From DASXMT01 sp963812965 (lineage in GTDB: Bacteria; Actinomycetota; Acidimicrobiia; Acidimicrobiales; RAAP-2), in NCBI GenBank assembly GCA_963812965.1, contig CAWEXG010000002.1, positions 186,001 to 250,000 of the forward strand: a DNA stretch of 64,000 nt, read 5' to 3'. Of this stretch, positions 10,483 to 20,553 are shown in pieces. Position numbers and translations under genes: made by a program. Within the stretch, counting starts at the first letter, position 1, and every line of letters begins with the position of its first letter. The notes under the pieces were generated by a model that saw only the letters and a list, made by a program, of their open reading frames with translations, ran no database searches and was not told the DNA's origin.

Positions 10483-11016
10483 CGAGCGTGCCGGCAGGCG
10501 GGACGGACAGCGCGGGTGCACCGGGAGCGGTCGTCAGCGATTCCGGTGGAACCTCGGCACCCGATCTCGCCCGGTCTGCGCAGGACGTGGTGTTTCCCTC
10601 CCGTGACCAGTACGTGGCGGTCGTGACCCAATTCCACGACTCGGGGTTCGAGATGTGCTCCGACCTGTGCGCTGTCGACTACTTGGCGCACCCCACCCGC
10701 TGGGTAGCCCCGGGTGTGGTCCCCGAACGGTTCGAAGTGGTGGTCAACCTGCTGTCGTTGTCACAGCGGAAACGGGTCAGGGTCCGGTTGCAGGTTTCCG
10801 GTACCGATCCGGTCGCACCGTCGATCTTCCACGCTCTATCCCGGCGTCGAGGCCATGGAGCGAGAGGCGTACGACCTGTTCGGGGTGGTCTTCGAGGGCC
10901 ATCCCGACCTGACTCGGATCCTGATGCCCGAGGACTGGGAAGGCCATCCGCTCCGCAAGGACTACGGCGTGGGCCGGGTGCCGGTCCAGTTCAAAGAGGC
11001 ACCGGGGCCGAGATGA
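10479..11016 (+). CDS. nuoC: NADH-quinone oxidoreductase subunit C (one frame break)
   Basis: NuoC is the 30-kDa peripheral-arm subunit that packs on NuoD. The first frame reads from GTG 10479 through MCSDLCAVDYL and VVVNLLSLSQRKRVRVRLQV; the signature LYPGVEAMEREAYDLFGV and the C-terminal DWEGHPLRKDYG are in the next frame. Removing one base at about 10834-10838 (CACGCTCTATCCC read as CACCTCTATCCC) restores a normal ~179-residue protein. The stop overlaps the next ATG (ATGA at 11013-11016). Confidence 0.9.
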
Positions 11017-12492
11017 GCGATCGGAAGTCGACGACGCACGTGGACGAGGCATCCGGCAGCACGCTTTCGGACGACGACACGCCCGAGGACAGCGTGCCTG
11101 CAGCTGAAGACAGCACTGCCAGCGACGAGGACGGCATCGCCCTGGACGAGGCAGCGCTGGGTGACGAGGACCTGCTGCTGGTGGCCGAGACGTCCGAAGG
11201 TCATCAGGAGCTGAGCCGTCGCAGCCGCCACCGAGCCCGGTGAGCTCCGGCGCGAGGTGGGCGCCGTGCTGCGGATGGCCGAGGGCCACGTCATCGATCC
11301 GCTCGACATCGACGTCGAGCACACCGACGACGAGACGATGATCATCAACATGGGTCCGCAACATCCGTCGACCCACGGTGTACTGCGGCTGATGCTGGAG
11401 CTCGACGGCGAGACGGTTCTCCGGACCAAGCCGGTGGTCGGCTACCTCCACACCGGCATGGAGAAGACCGGTGAGGAGCTGACCTACGTCCAGGGATCGA
11501 CCAACGTCACCCGCATGGACTATCTGGCGCCGCTCTCCAACGAGTTGGTGTTCTCCCTGGCCACCGAGGCACTGCTCGGTGTGGAGCTGCCCGAGCGGGC
11601 TACGTGGATCCGGATGCTCATGGCGGAGCTCAACCGGCTCTCGTCCCACCTCATGTGGATGGCCACCAACGGTATGGACCTCGGCTCCACGTCGATGATG
11701 ATCTACGGCTTCCGCGAGCGCGAGATGGTGCTTGCTTTCTTCGAGAAGGTCACCGGCCTGCGGATGAACCACAACTACATCCGTCCCGGAGGTGTCGCCG
11801 CCGACCTGCCCGACGGGTGGGAGGACGACGTCACCATCATCTGTGACACCGTCCTGCCCCGGACGGACGAGTACGACGAGCTGCTCACCGGCCAGCCGAT
11901 CTTCCGGGAGCGGACCGAGGGTATCGGGCGCATCTCGGCCGAGGAGGCGCTGGCCCTGTCGCTCACCGGCCCCATCCTGCGCTCCACCGGTGTCCCCTGG
12001 GACCTCCGGCGTGCCATGCCCTACCTCCACTACGACCAGGTGGAGTTCGACGTCATCGTGGGCACCTACGGCGACAACTTCGATCGGTACTCGATCCGTC
12101 TCAACGAGATTCGCGAGTCGATTCGCATCGTCCGCCAGGTCGTCGAGAAGATGCCGTCCGGTGACTACCGGGTCCAGGACAAGAAGGTCACCCCACCGCC
12201 TCGAGCTCGGATCGACGAGTCGATGGAAGCGCTCATCCACCACTTCAAGGTGTTCACCGAAGGATTTACGGTGCCCGAAGGCGAGGTCTACGTCGCCATC
12301 GAGTCGCCCCGGGGCGAGATCGGGTGCTATCTGGTCTCCGATGGATCGCCCAAGCCGTACCGGATGCACATCCGGGGACCGAGCTTCGTGAACCTGCAGG
12401 GCCTTCCGGTGATGATGCGGGGTGGCCTGATGGCGGATGCCGTGGCGATCATCTCGTCGGTGGACCCGGTGATGGGGGAGGTGGACCGGTGA
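11013..12492 (+). CDS. nuoD: NADH-quinone oxidoreductase subunit D, with acidic N-terminal extension (one frame break)
   Basis: NuoD is the 49-kDa quinone-site subunit. The core is intact from 11257 and shows MGPQHPSTHGVLRLMLELDGE, HTGMEKTGEEL, LNRLSSHLMW and the terminal ISSVDPVMGEVDR. Upstream, an ATG at 11013 overlaps the nuoC stop and opens ~70 very acidic residues (DDDTPEDSVPAAEDSTASDE) that run into the core if one base near 11211 is removed, giving VAAATEPGELRREVGAVL. I therefore treat the acidic stretch as an N-terminal extension; the alternative is a free 76-residue peptide ending at 11243 and a NuoD start at about 11266. The stop overlaps nuoE (GTGA). Confidence 0.88.
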
Positions 12493-13187
12493 GCGCTACC
12501 ACCCACCTCACCTCGGACACGCTGACGCTGGGCCCACGAGCTCATCGCCCTGTATCCGGAGCCCCGCTCGGCACTGATCCCGCTGTGTCATCTGGCCCAG
12601 GAGCAGGACGGTTGGCTCCGCCCCGAAGCCATGGCCGAGATCGCCGATCTGGTGGGACGTCACCCCGGCCGAGGTGCTGGGGACGGCGTCGTTCTACGAC
12701 ATGCTGCACACCGAGAGGTGGGGACCCACGTGGTGGCGGTGTGCACCAACATCGCGTGCCTGCCTCAGCGGGCGCTGCGAGGTGTTGGAGCACGCCGAGC
12801 AGAGTTTGGGCATCAACGTCGGGGGCACGACCGCCGACGGGGTGATCACTCTGGAGGAGGCCGAGTGTCTGGCCGACTGCGATCGGGCTCCCTGTGTGCA
12901 GGTCAACCACCGGTTCGTAGGTGCCCAGACCAACGAGACCTTCGACCAGCTGGTCGCCGACCTTCGCTCCGGGCGCGCGCGCTGATGAGATCCCGAGCCA
13001 CGGCACGTTGAACCGGGTGCGCCGGACCACCGGGCCTCAGGCCGATCGGGACCAGGTGGCAGCCGAGCGCAAGGCCATGAGTGAGGTCCAGGCGGCACGA
13101 GCTGAACAGGCCACGGCGGCCGAAGCTGCCAAGGTGGCCGGGGCGGCGAAAGCGGCCGGCACAGGGAAGACCGGGAAGGACGCCTGA
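12489..13187 (+). CDS. nuoE: NADH-quinone oxidoreductase subunit E (five frame breaks)
   Basis: NuoE holds [2Fe-2S] cluster N1a next to NuoF. Pieces in three frames together read HELIALYPEPRSALIPLCHLA, the VTPAEVLGTASFYDML stretch, CTNIACLLSGRCEVLEHAE and EAECLADCDRAPCVQVN, which supply the four cluster cysteines. Single-base changes at about 12530 (+), 12652 (+), 12716 (-), 12764 (+) and 12980 (+) are needed to join them. The last one joins a C-terminal tail (ADEIPSHGTLNRVRRTTG... ending KTGKDA) so that the stop at 13185-13187 overlaps the nuoF ATG, the same junction style as the rest of the operon. If the last break is real, NuoE would end at 12985. Confidence 0.85.
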
Positions 13188-14494
13188 TGGCTGTCACCGA
13201 CGCACCTGCGATCGTCACCTCCCGGCTCAATCACGCCGACTCGTACACCCTCGCGCGGCTACTTGGCCACCGGCGGGTACGACGGGCTGCGCAAGGCGCT
13301 GACCATGACCCCTGAGGAGGTAGCGGCCGAGGTCGATGCGGCCAGTCTGCTGGGCCGAGGTGGGGCGGGGTTCCCGGCCGGACGCAAGTGGGCCATGCTC
13401 CGCAAGGCGCCGGTGACCTACCTGGTGGTGAACGGTGACGAGAGCGAGCCGGCCACGTTCAAGGACCACCTCTTGGTGGAGCGGGACCCCCATCAGTTGG
13501 TCGAGGGCGTGCTCATCGCCGCCTACGCGCTGCAGGTGTCCCAGGTGTTCATCTACATCCGGGGCGAGTTCGCGTTGGGGCTCGAGCGGGTCCAAGCCGC
13601 ACTCAACGACGCCTACAGCCACGGTGCGGTCGGTGCGGACATCTTCGGGTCCGGGTTCTCGGTCGACGTCGTGGTGCATCCTGGTGCGGGTGCCTACATC
13701 TGTGGCGAGGAGACGGCACTGCTGGAGTCGTTGGAGGGCAAGCGGGGCTTTCCCCGGATCAAGCCTCCGTTCTTCCCTGCTGCCATCGGCCTCTACGGCG
13801 AGCCGACCGTGGTCAACAACGTGGAGACCATGTCGAACCTGCCGTGGATCGTGCTGCACGGCGGGGCGGCGTTCGCAGCGCTGGGCGAGGGGCGTTCCAC
13901 TGGTACCCGGCTGTTCGCCCTGGCCGGCCACGTCAACAACCCCGGCGTCTTCGAGATCGAGATGGTGAAGACGACGTTCCACGACCTGATCCACGCCGCC
14001 GGTCTACGGCGGCGGGATCCCACACGGCCGTGCGCTGAAGGCGTTCATTCCCGGCGGCGTGTCCGCTCCGTGGTTCGGTCCGGATCAGATCGATCTCCCG
14101 CTCGGGCAAGACGAGGTGGCCGACGCCGGATCGATGCTCGGGTCGGGGTCAGTGGTGGTCATGGACGACCACACGTGTGCGGTGCGAGCAGCGTGGCGCA
14201 TCACCGAAGTTCTTCGCCCGGGAGTCGTGCGGGCAGTGCACGCCGTGCCGGGAGGGATCGGGCTGGCTCCAGAAGATCATGGAGCGGATCGAGCTCGGGA
14301 ACGGCCGTGAAGAGGACCTCGACCTCCTCCTCGATGCGTGCGACAACATCGCCCCCGGTCTGAGCTGGCCACCGCAGCAGACCACCATCTGCGTCCTGGG
14401 CCCGTCCATCCCATCCTCGATAGGGTCGGCCATCCACATGTTCCGTGACGAGTTCCTGGTCCATATCAAGGAGGGGGGTTGCCCGTATGAGTGA
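13187..14494 (+). CDS. nuoF: NADH-quinone oxidoreductase subunit F (three frame breaks)
   Basis: NuoF binds NADH and FMN and carries cluster N3. Visible motifs are LGRGGAGFPAGRKWAMLR (FMN loop), VVNGDESEPATFKDH, GAGAYICGEETALLESLEG and the cluster motif ESCGQCTPCREGSGW with a further cysteine in DACDNIAPG. The ATG at 13187 overlaps the nuoE stop. Extra bases at about 13256, 14003 and 14207 split the gene; joining them gives ~435 residues, the usual length. The 3' end overlaps nuoG by eight bases. Confidence 0.92.
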
Positions 14495-17311
14495 TGCGCC
14501 GCCTTCCTCTTCGACGACCACCCCTGCCGACACGGTGACCTTCACCCTCGACGGCCGGGAGGTGACTGGCCACAAGGGCGAGATGCTGATCGCCGCGGCC
14601 GAACGGGCCGGGACCTTCATTCCTCGGTTCTGTTACCACCCCCGTATGAAGTCGGTCGGGGTGTGCCGGATGTGCTTAGTGGAGGTGAGCGGTCCTCGGG
14701 GTGCCACCCTGCAGCCGTCGTGCTTCGTCGAGGTGTCGGAGGGCTCCGAGGTCGTCACCACGTCGGACAAGGTGAAGAAGGCCCAGGACGGGGTGCTCGA
14801 GTTCCTGCTCATCAACCACCCCCTGGACTGCCCGGTGTGCGACAAGGGCGGTGAGTGCCCTCTCCAGGACCAGACGTTGGCGTATGGACCGGGCGAGTCC
14901 CGGTTTGTCGAGGAGAAACGCCACTTCGAGAAGCCCATTCCCATCTCCGATCTGGTTCTGCTCGACCGGGAGCGGTGCATCCAGTGCAGCCGGTGCACCC
15001 GCTTTGCCGCCGAAGTTGCCGGTGAGCCCGAGATCGACTTCATCGGGCGAGGCGATCAACTCGAGATCAACACCTTCCCGGAGCTGCCGTTCACCTCCTA
15101 CTTCTCCGGGAACACCATCCAGATCTGCCCGGTAGGGGCGCTCACCGCAACGGAGTACCGGTTCAGCGCCCGCCCTTGGGACCTGGACCAGGTCGAGTCC
15201 ACCTGCACCACGTGTGCGGTGGGTTGCCGGGTGGCGGTGCAGTCGTCGGCCAACCGGGTCACCCGGCTGCTGGGTATCGACGCCGATCCGGTCAACCACG
15301 GCTGGCTGTGCGACAAGGGTCGTTTTGCCTTCGAATCGGTCAACAGCGATGACCGGCTGTGCGAGCCGCTGGTTCGGAAGAACGGTGAGCTGGTCCCCGC
15401 CACCTGGTACGAGGCGCTCGACGCTGCTGCTGCCGGTCTTACGGCTGCCCAGAAGTCCCGGGCTGGGAAGCCTGGCGCCATCGGGGTCATCGGCGGTGCC
15501 CGGCTGACCAACGAGGGCGCCTATGCGTGGGCCAAGCTGGCCAAGGGCGTGCTCGGTACCGACTCGGTCGATGCTCAGCTCGGTGATGGCCTACCGGCCG
15601 AGCTCGTGCTCGGCCTTCCCCGGGCCACCATCGACCAGGCCGCCGCCGCCGACACGGTGGTGCTGCTGTCCGGCGATCTCCGTGAAGAGCTCCCCGTCCT
15701 CTTCCTCCGCCTGCGGTCCGCCGTAGTCGACGGCGATCTCTCATTGGTGGAGCTGTCGCCGGAGGCCACCTCTCTCACTCCCTACGCCGAAGCGTCGTTG
15801 CGGTACCGACCCGGTGAAGCCACCGGGCTAGCCCGGGCCATCATCGATGGTTAGGTGACGCCGCCTCGACTTCGACTTCGACTTCGACCGGCGCGGACGG
15901 AAGCGGTGCTCCGGACGGCGCAGCCGTTGGTGTGGACGCAGTGACGCTGGCCGAGGCGCGGCGCCTGGTCGCTGCCGAGAACGTGGTGGTGATCGTCGGC
16001 CGCCCATCGCTGGCCGAGGACGGAGCGCTGGTGGCCGAGGCGGCCCAGGTGCTCGCTGCCGCCCTCCCCGCGGCCAGGTTCCTTCCCGCACTTCGGCGGG
16101 GCAATGTCAACGGGGCCCTCGATATGGGGCTGGCTCCTGGCCTGCTTCCAGGACGGACCACGCTGGAGTCCGGGCGTGAGTGGTTCACCCGTGCGTGGGG
16201 ATCGCTGCCGGCCGGACGTGGCCTCGACACCACCGGCCTGCTCCGGGCCGCCGCTGATGAAGACGGTGTCGGCGCTCTTATCTTGCTGGGTGCCGACCCT
16301 CGAACCGACTTCCCCGATGGCGCTCTGGCGCAACGGGGCCTGGAGCAGCGTCGACTTCGTGGTGTCCATCGCCTCGTCACCCGATGCGTCGAACGAGCTG
16401 GCCGACGTGGTGCTGCCGGTGGCGGCCGACCACGAGCGCCCGGGGACCACGACCAACATCGAGGGGCGGATCAGCCGGGTCGGCCAGAAGCTGGTTCCTC
16501 CTGGCCAAGCATGGCCCGACTGGATGATCGCCGCCGAGCTCGCCGCCCACCTCGACGGGGACCTCCAGCTCGACTCGATTGCCGAGGTGTGGGACGAGAT
16601 CGAGCGGTTGGCGCCGTCCCACCATGGGATCACCGCCTCCGTGCTCGATGTGGTGGCAGCCTCTGGACGGCGTCGTTGCCCCGCTGACCTCCACCGGGGT
16701 GGAGCTCTCCCGCCGGCCGGCTGTCGCACCACTCGACCCGATCGCCGTCCCCGGCGTGGAGTCGGTGGAGCGTCAGGGTGCACCGCTTCGAGCAGGAGCG
16801 GCCGAGCTCCCGAACTGCTGATGTCAGGTCCGGCACGGCGTCCGGCAGTACGAACGGCACAAACGGCACAAACGGCGGCGCGAACGGGAGTGGCGCAGAG
16901 CGCACCCCGATACAGAGGAAGCTGGTCGACCGGCGTTGATCAGTGGCCCGGTCGCGCTCGACGTGCCTCATGTGCTCCCCCACCGACAGCTACTCGCTCC
17001 GGCTGGTGGCCGGACGGCGGCTCTACGACAACGGGGCGGCGGTCCAGGCGGTACCGTCCCTGGCCGGTCTGATCTCCGGCTCGCCGCTGCGGGCCAACCC
17101 CCACGATCTCGACGATCTCGGTGTGGCCGACGGTGGCAGGGTTCGGGTACGGACGGCCAACGCCTCGGCTGTGCTCGAGGTCACGCCCGACCCGACGCTG
17201 CCTCGGAAGGTGGTGGCCGTCGACTTCAACGTCCCACTGACCTCCGGCACCGCCGGTGATCTGATCGACGCCTCTCTACCGGTGACAGAGCTGCGAATGG
17301 AGACCCCATGA
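14487..17311 (+). CDS. nuoG: NADH-quinone oxidoreductase subunit G (about six frame breaks)
   Basis: NuoG is the large iron-sulfur subunit of the peripheral arm. The intact first 455 residues (14487-15854) carry the [2Fe-2S] ligands in FCYHPRMKSVGVCRMC, the HPLDCPVCDKGGECPLQD stretch, two 4Fe sites in CIQCSRCTRF and ICPVGALTATE, and the N7-type site CTTCAVGC. Downstream the molybdopterin-oxidoreductase-like fold continues in shifting frames: NVVVIVGRPSLAEDGA, VDFVVSIASSPDASNELADV, LDGVVAPLTSTGVELSRR and DSYSLRLVAGRRLYDNGAAV. Breaks lie at about 15850, 16352, 16674, 16820-16850, 16936 and 16970. ATG 14487 overlaps nuoF. Low-complexity S-T and T-N-G repeats sit at 15872-15893 and 16850-16880. 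Confidence 0.85.
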
Positions 17312-18565
17312 CCCATCTCCTCGCCTCGGCGCCACTGCTCGGCACCGATCCGCTCTTCCCGACCAACAACGTCGGGCTGGCCATCTTGCTGATCGTGATC
17401 ATCAAGGTGCTGGTGGTCTTCGGCTTCCTGATGGTGTCGGTCATGTTGATGATCTGGTTCGAGCGCAAGGCCATCTCTGACATGCAGAGCCGGATCGGCC
17501 CCAACCGGGCTGGACCGTTCGGCATCCTGCAGACCCTGGCCGACGGGATCAAGCTGTTCTTCAAGGAAGACCTGATCCCCGACCGCTCCGATCGGTTCGT
17601 CTTCAAACTGGCCCCGTACCTGGTGATCATCCCGGCGTTTCTCTCCTTTGCCATCGTGCCCCTCGGTGGCGTGGTGACGGTGGCCGGTCACACCTTCGAG
17701 CTGCAGCTCTTCGATCCGCCCATGGGCATCCTCTTCCTGTTGGCGATGTCGTCGATCAGCGTGTACGGCATCATGTTGGCCGGCTGGTCGTCCGGTTCGA
17801 AGTACCCGCTGCTCGGTTCGGTCCGAGCGTCGGCCCAGATGATCTCGTACGAGGCAGCCATGGGCCTGACGGTGGTGACCGTCGTCCTCATCACCGGGTC
17901 GCTCTCCACCCGGACCATCGTCGACAACCAAGCTCAGCACCTGTGGCAGTGGAACGCCATCCGGCTGGGCGTGATCCCCTTCCTCATCTTCATGGTGGCG
18001 GTCACCGCCGAGACCAACCGCCCGCCGTTCGACCTGACCGAGGCGGACTCCGAGCTCGTCGGCGGGTTCAACACCGAGTACTCGTCGATCCGCTTCGCCC
18101 TCTTCTACCTGGCCGAGTTCATGAACACCATCACCATGTCGGCGATCATCGTGACCCTGTTCTTCGGCGGGCCCGACGGGCCGATCCCCCACATCCCCTA
18201 CACGGAGTGGCTGTGGCCGATCGTGTGGTTCCTGCTCAAGACCGGCGTCTTCCTGTTCATCTACGTGTGGCTGCGGGCGGCGCTGCCCCGAATGCGGTAC
18301 GACCAGCTCATGGACCTGGGCTGGAAACGGCTCATCCCGCTGTCGTTGGCGTGGCTGATGATCGTGGCCGGGTTCAGGTTCGCCGCCTGGTGGGGGATCG
18401 GGGTGGCCGTCGCCGTCATCGCCTGTGCCGTTCTCATCAAGCGGGCGTTCGCCGTTGGCGACGCCCGGCAGGAGACGCACGCGATCATCCCGCCGGTCGG
18501 TCGGTCGGCTGTGGAACAGACCCGAGCTGGCTCCGGTGCCCGCGCCCGAGCGGAGCGACGACTGA
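17308..18565 (+). CDS. nuoH: NADH-quinone oxidoreductase subunit H (one late frame break)
   Basis: NuoH is the membrane subunit that forms much of the quinone chamber. It has about eight helices, the family motif WFERKAISDMQSRIGPNRAG near the N-terminus and TAETNRPPFDLTEADSELVGG. The uninterrupted frame runs on into nuoI, giving an apparent 662-residue NuoH-NuoI fusion. Removing one C at about 18523 (CAGACCCGAG) instead gives the tail ELAPVPAPERSDD and a TGA at 18563-18565 that overlaps the nuoI ATG, exactly like other junctions here, so I annotate two proteins. Confidence 0.92.
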
Positions 18566-19454
18566 TGGCGTTTCCCGGAGTGCCCCGCAAGCGCCAGAAC
18601 TTCCTGGGCGGCTTCAAGCTCACGCTCGAGCATCTCGGCAGGCTGCCTGTCACCAGGCAGTACCCGGAGGAGAAGCGGCCGAAGCAGCCGCGCCAGCACG
18701 GCCGTCATGTGCTCAACCGGTACGAGGACGGCATGGAGAAGTGCATCGGCTGTGAGTTGTGCGCAGGTGTGTGCCCGGCCGACTGCATCTACGTGCGGGG
18801 GTTGGACAACCCTCCCGACGATCCGGTGTCGCCGGGCGAACGGTACGGATACGTCTACGAGATCAACTTCCTCCGCTGCATCCACTGCGACATGTGCGTC
18901 GAAGCGTGCCCGACCGAGGCCATCACCGAGTCCAAGATGTTCGAGTTCTCGTTCACCAACCGGGCCGACGCTATCTACACCAAAGAGGAGCTTCTGGTCG
19001 ATGACGACGGGATGGCCAAGAAGCTGCCGTGGGAGGACTGGCGGGAGGGTGACGACCTCCACACCTCCGGCTGGATGCGGGCCACCTCGCCGGCGGGCAA
19101 CGCCGCCTACGAAGGCGAGGTCCAGTGGTCGGGCGAGCTCGGGTACGGCGTACGCGCCCCGAGGGCGGCCAGAGCGGGAAGCGGGACGACGCCACCACCG
19201 GGTCCATGCCACTGCGGGAGACTCTCGAGCGCCACCTGCGACCTGTCGACCTTCCGGCGGCCAAGAGGGGACCTCGTGGCGCCATCGGCCGCATGATGGA
19301 GAAGGCCGAGCGGTTTGCACCTGGCGCCAGCCGCATACACAAGGAGAAGGTGGAGGCGGAGTACAACGAAGCGTTGGCCGCCGGGAGACAGCGCGCGCGT
19401 GGAAACGATCACGACCCGACGCCGCACGCGTCAACCGACGGGGGTAGCCACTGA
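18565..19454 (+). CDS. nuoI: NADH-quinone oxidoreductase subunit I (one frame break)
   Basis: NuoI binds clusters N6a and N6b. Both ferredoxin-type motifs are visible, CIGCELCAGVCPADC and CIHCDMCVEACPTEA, after FLGGFKLTLEHLGRLP. Beyond the core (~residue 190) a second frame starting near 19161 continues in a basic tail, including MPLRETLERHLRPVDLPAAK and FAPGASRIHKEKVEAEYN, to a stop at 19454 that overlaps the nuoJ ATG. With one missing C restored in the CCCC run near 19161 the protein would be ~296 residues, clearly longer than a typical 150-200-residue NuoI. Without it, NuoI ends at 19296. Confidence 0.88.
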
Positions 19455-20243
19455 TGCACACCTTCGTAAGCGGGGTGCTTGTCGCCCCGCTGTTGGCCAC
19501 CGCACACGCTTCGACCGTCGGACATCGGTACGTTCGTGGTGGCTGCGGCCATCGTGCTGGCTGGTGCCATCGGGGTGGTGATCGCTCGTAATCCGGTCCA
19601 CGCCGCGCTTGATGCTGGTGATGACGCTGTTCGGAATCGCCGTGCTGTTCGTGCACCAGCGGGCCGATTTCCTGGCCGTGGTACAGGTGATCGTCTACGC
19701 CGGCGCCATCGTCGTGCTGTTCCTGTTCGTCATCATGTTCTTCGGCGTGGACCGGACCGAGAACATCAGGGCGGAACCGTTGCGCGGTCAGCGACCGCTC
19801 GCCGTCGGTCCTGGTGTCCTGGGCCTGGCCGGCGTGCTGGTCTCGGGTCGTCTCTCATTGGACGACGGGAAGGCCTGCGGTCGCCGGGGCGGCCAACGGT
19901 GCCGGGCACCAACGTGGCCAAGCTGGGTCGTTCGGTGTTCACCACCTACCTCTTCCCCTTCGAGATCACCTCGGCCCTACTGGTCATCGCCGTGGTCGGT
20001 GCGGTGGTGCTGGCTCGCCGGCCCCCGTCGGCCCCGAGCGACGAGAACGACGCGCGACCTGAGCGACCCGATCGACAGAGCAGCCAGGAGCAGCTCGGAG
20101 GCGCAGGGCGTGATGAGGATGCCGGCTGCCATCGGGCGGTGGGACGGGTGCGGACACGCATGCGGCCACCGACGACGGCGAGGCCACGCACCTGGCGATT
20201 CGACGTTGTGACCGCGACCGTCGACGAGGAGGTGGCACCGTGA
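19454..20243 (+). CDS. nuoJ: NADH-quinone oxidoreductase subunit J (about four frame breaks)
   Basis: NuoJ is a five-helix membrane subunit. Fragments in all three frames join to MHTFVSGVLVAPLLATAHAS, IGTFVVAAAIVLAGAIGVVI, NPVHAALMLVMTLFGIAVLF, ADFLAVVQVIVYAGAIVVLF and LGRSVFTTYLFPFEITSALL, which is the normal NuoJ order. Extra bases are inferred near 19528, 19610, 19868 and 19910. A ~55-residue hydrophilic tail follows the last helix. The stop overlaps nuoK (GTGA at 20240-20243). Confidence 0.85.
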
Positions 20244-20546
20244 CCATCGCCGGGGCCTGGTACCTCGGGACTGGCCGCCGTACTGTTCTCCATCGGGGCG
20301 CTCGGGCTGCTGATCCGTCGCAACGTGCTGGTGATGTTCATGTGCGTCGAGCTGATGCTCAACGCCGCCAACCTGACCTTCGTCACCTTCGCTCGCATGA
20401 TGAACGACATCGGCGGTCAGGTCCTGGTCTTCTTCGTGCTGGTGGTGGCCGCCGCTGAGGTGGTCGTGGGGCTCGGCATCGTGGTAGCCATCTTCCGACG
20501 GCGGGCCAACGCCACGGCCGACGACCTCCACCTGATGAAGGGCTGA
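20240..20546 (+). CDS. nuoK: NADH-quinone oxidoreductase subunit K (one frame break)
   Basis: NuoK is a three-helix proton-channel subunit. After one extra base near 20271 (CTCGGGACTGGCC) is removed the ~102-residue product reads MTIAGAWYL then LAAVLFSIGALGLLIRRN and VLVMFMCVELMLNAANLTFV, with the conserved membrane glutamate in CVELMLNAAN and a second in AAAEVVVGL. Length and order match the family. Confidence 0.9.
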
Positions 20547-20553
20547 GCGGCCG

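Noticed and set aside
10777..12369. 530-codon antisense frame over nuoC/nuoD
   Set aside because: Shadow of conserved nuo genes; composition is D/H/V/G biased, typical of antisense high-GC frames.
17023..19656. 877-codon antisense frame over nuoG-nuoJ
   Set aside because: Shadow of nuoH/nuoI, which carry unmistakable motifs.
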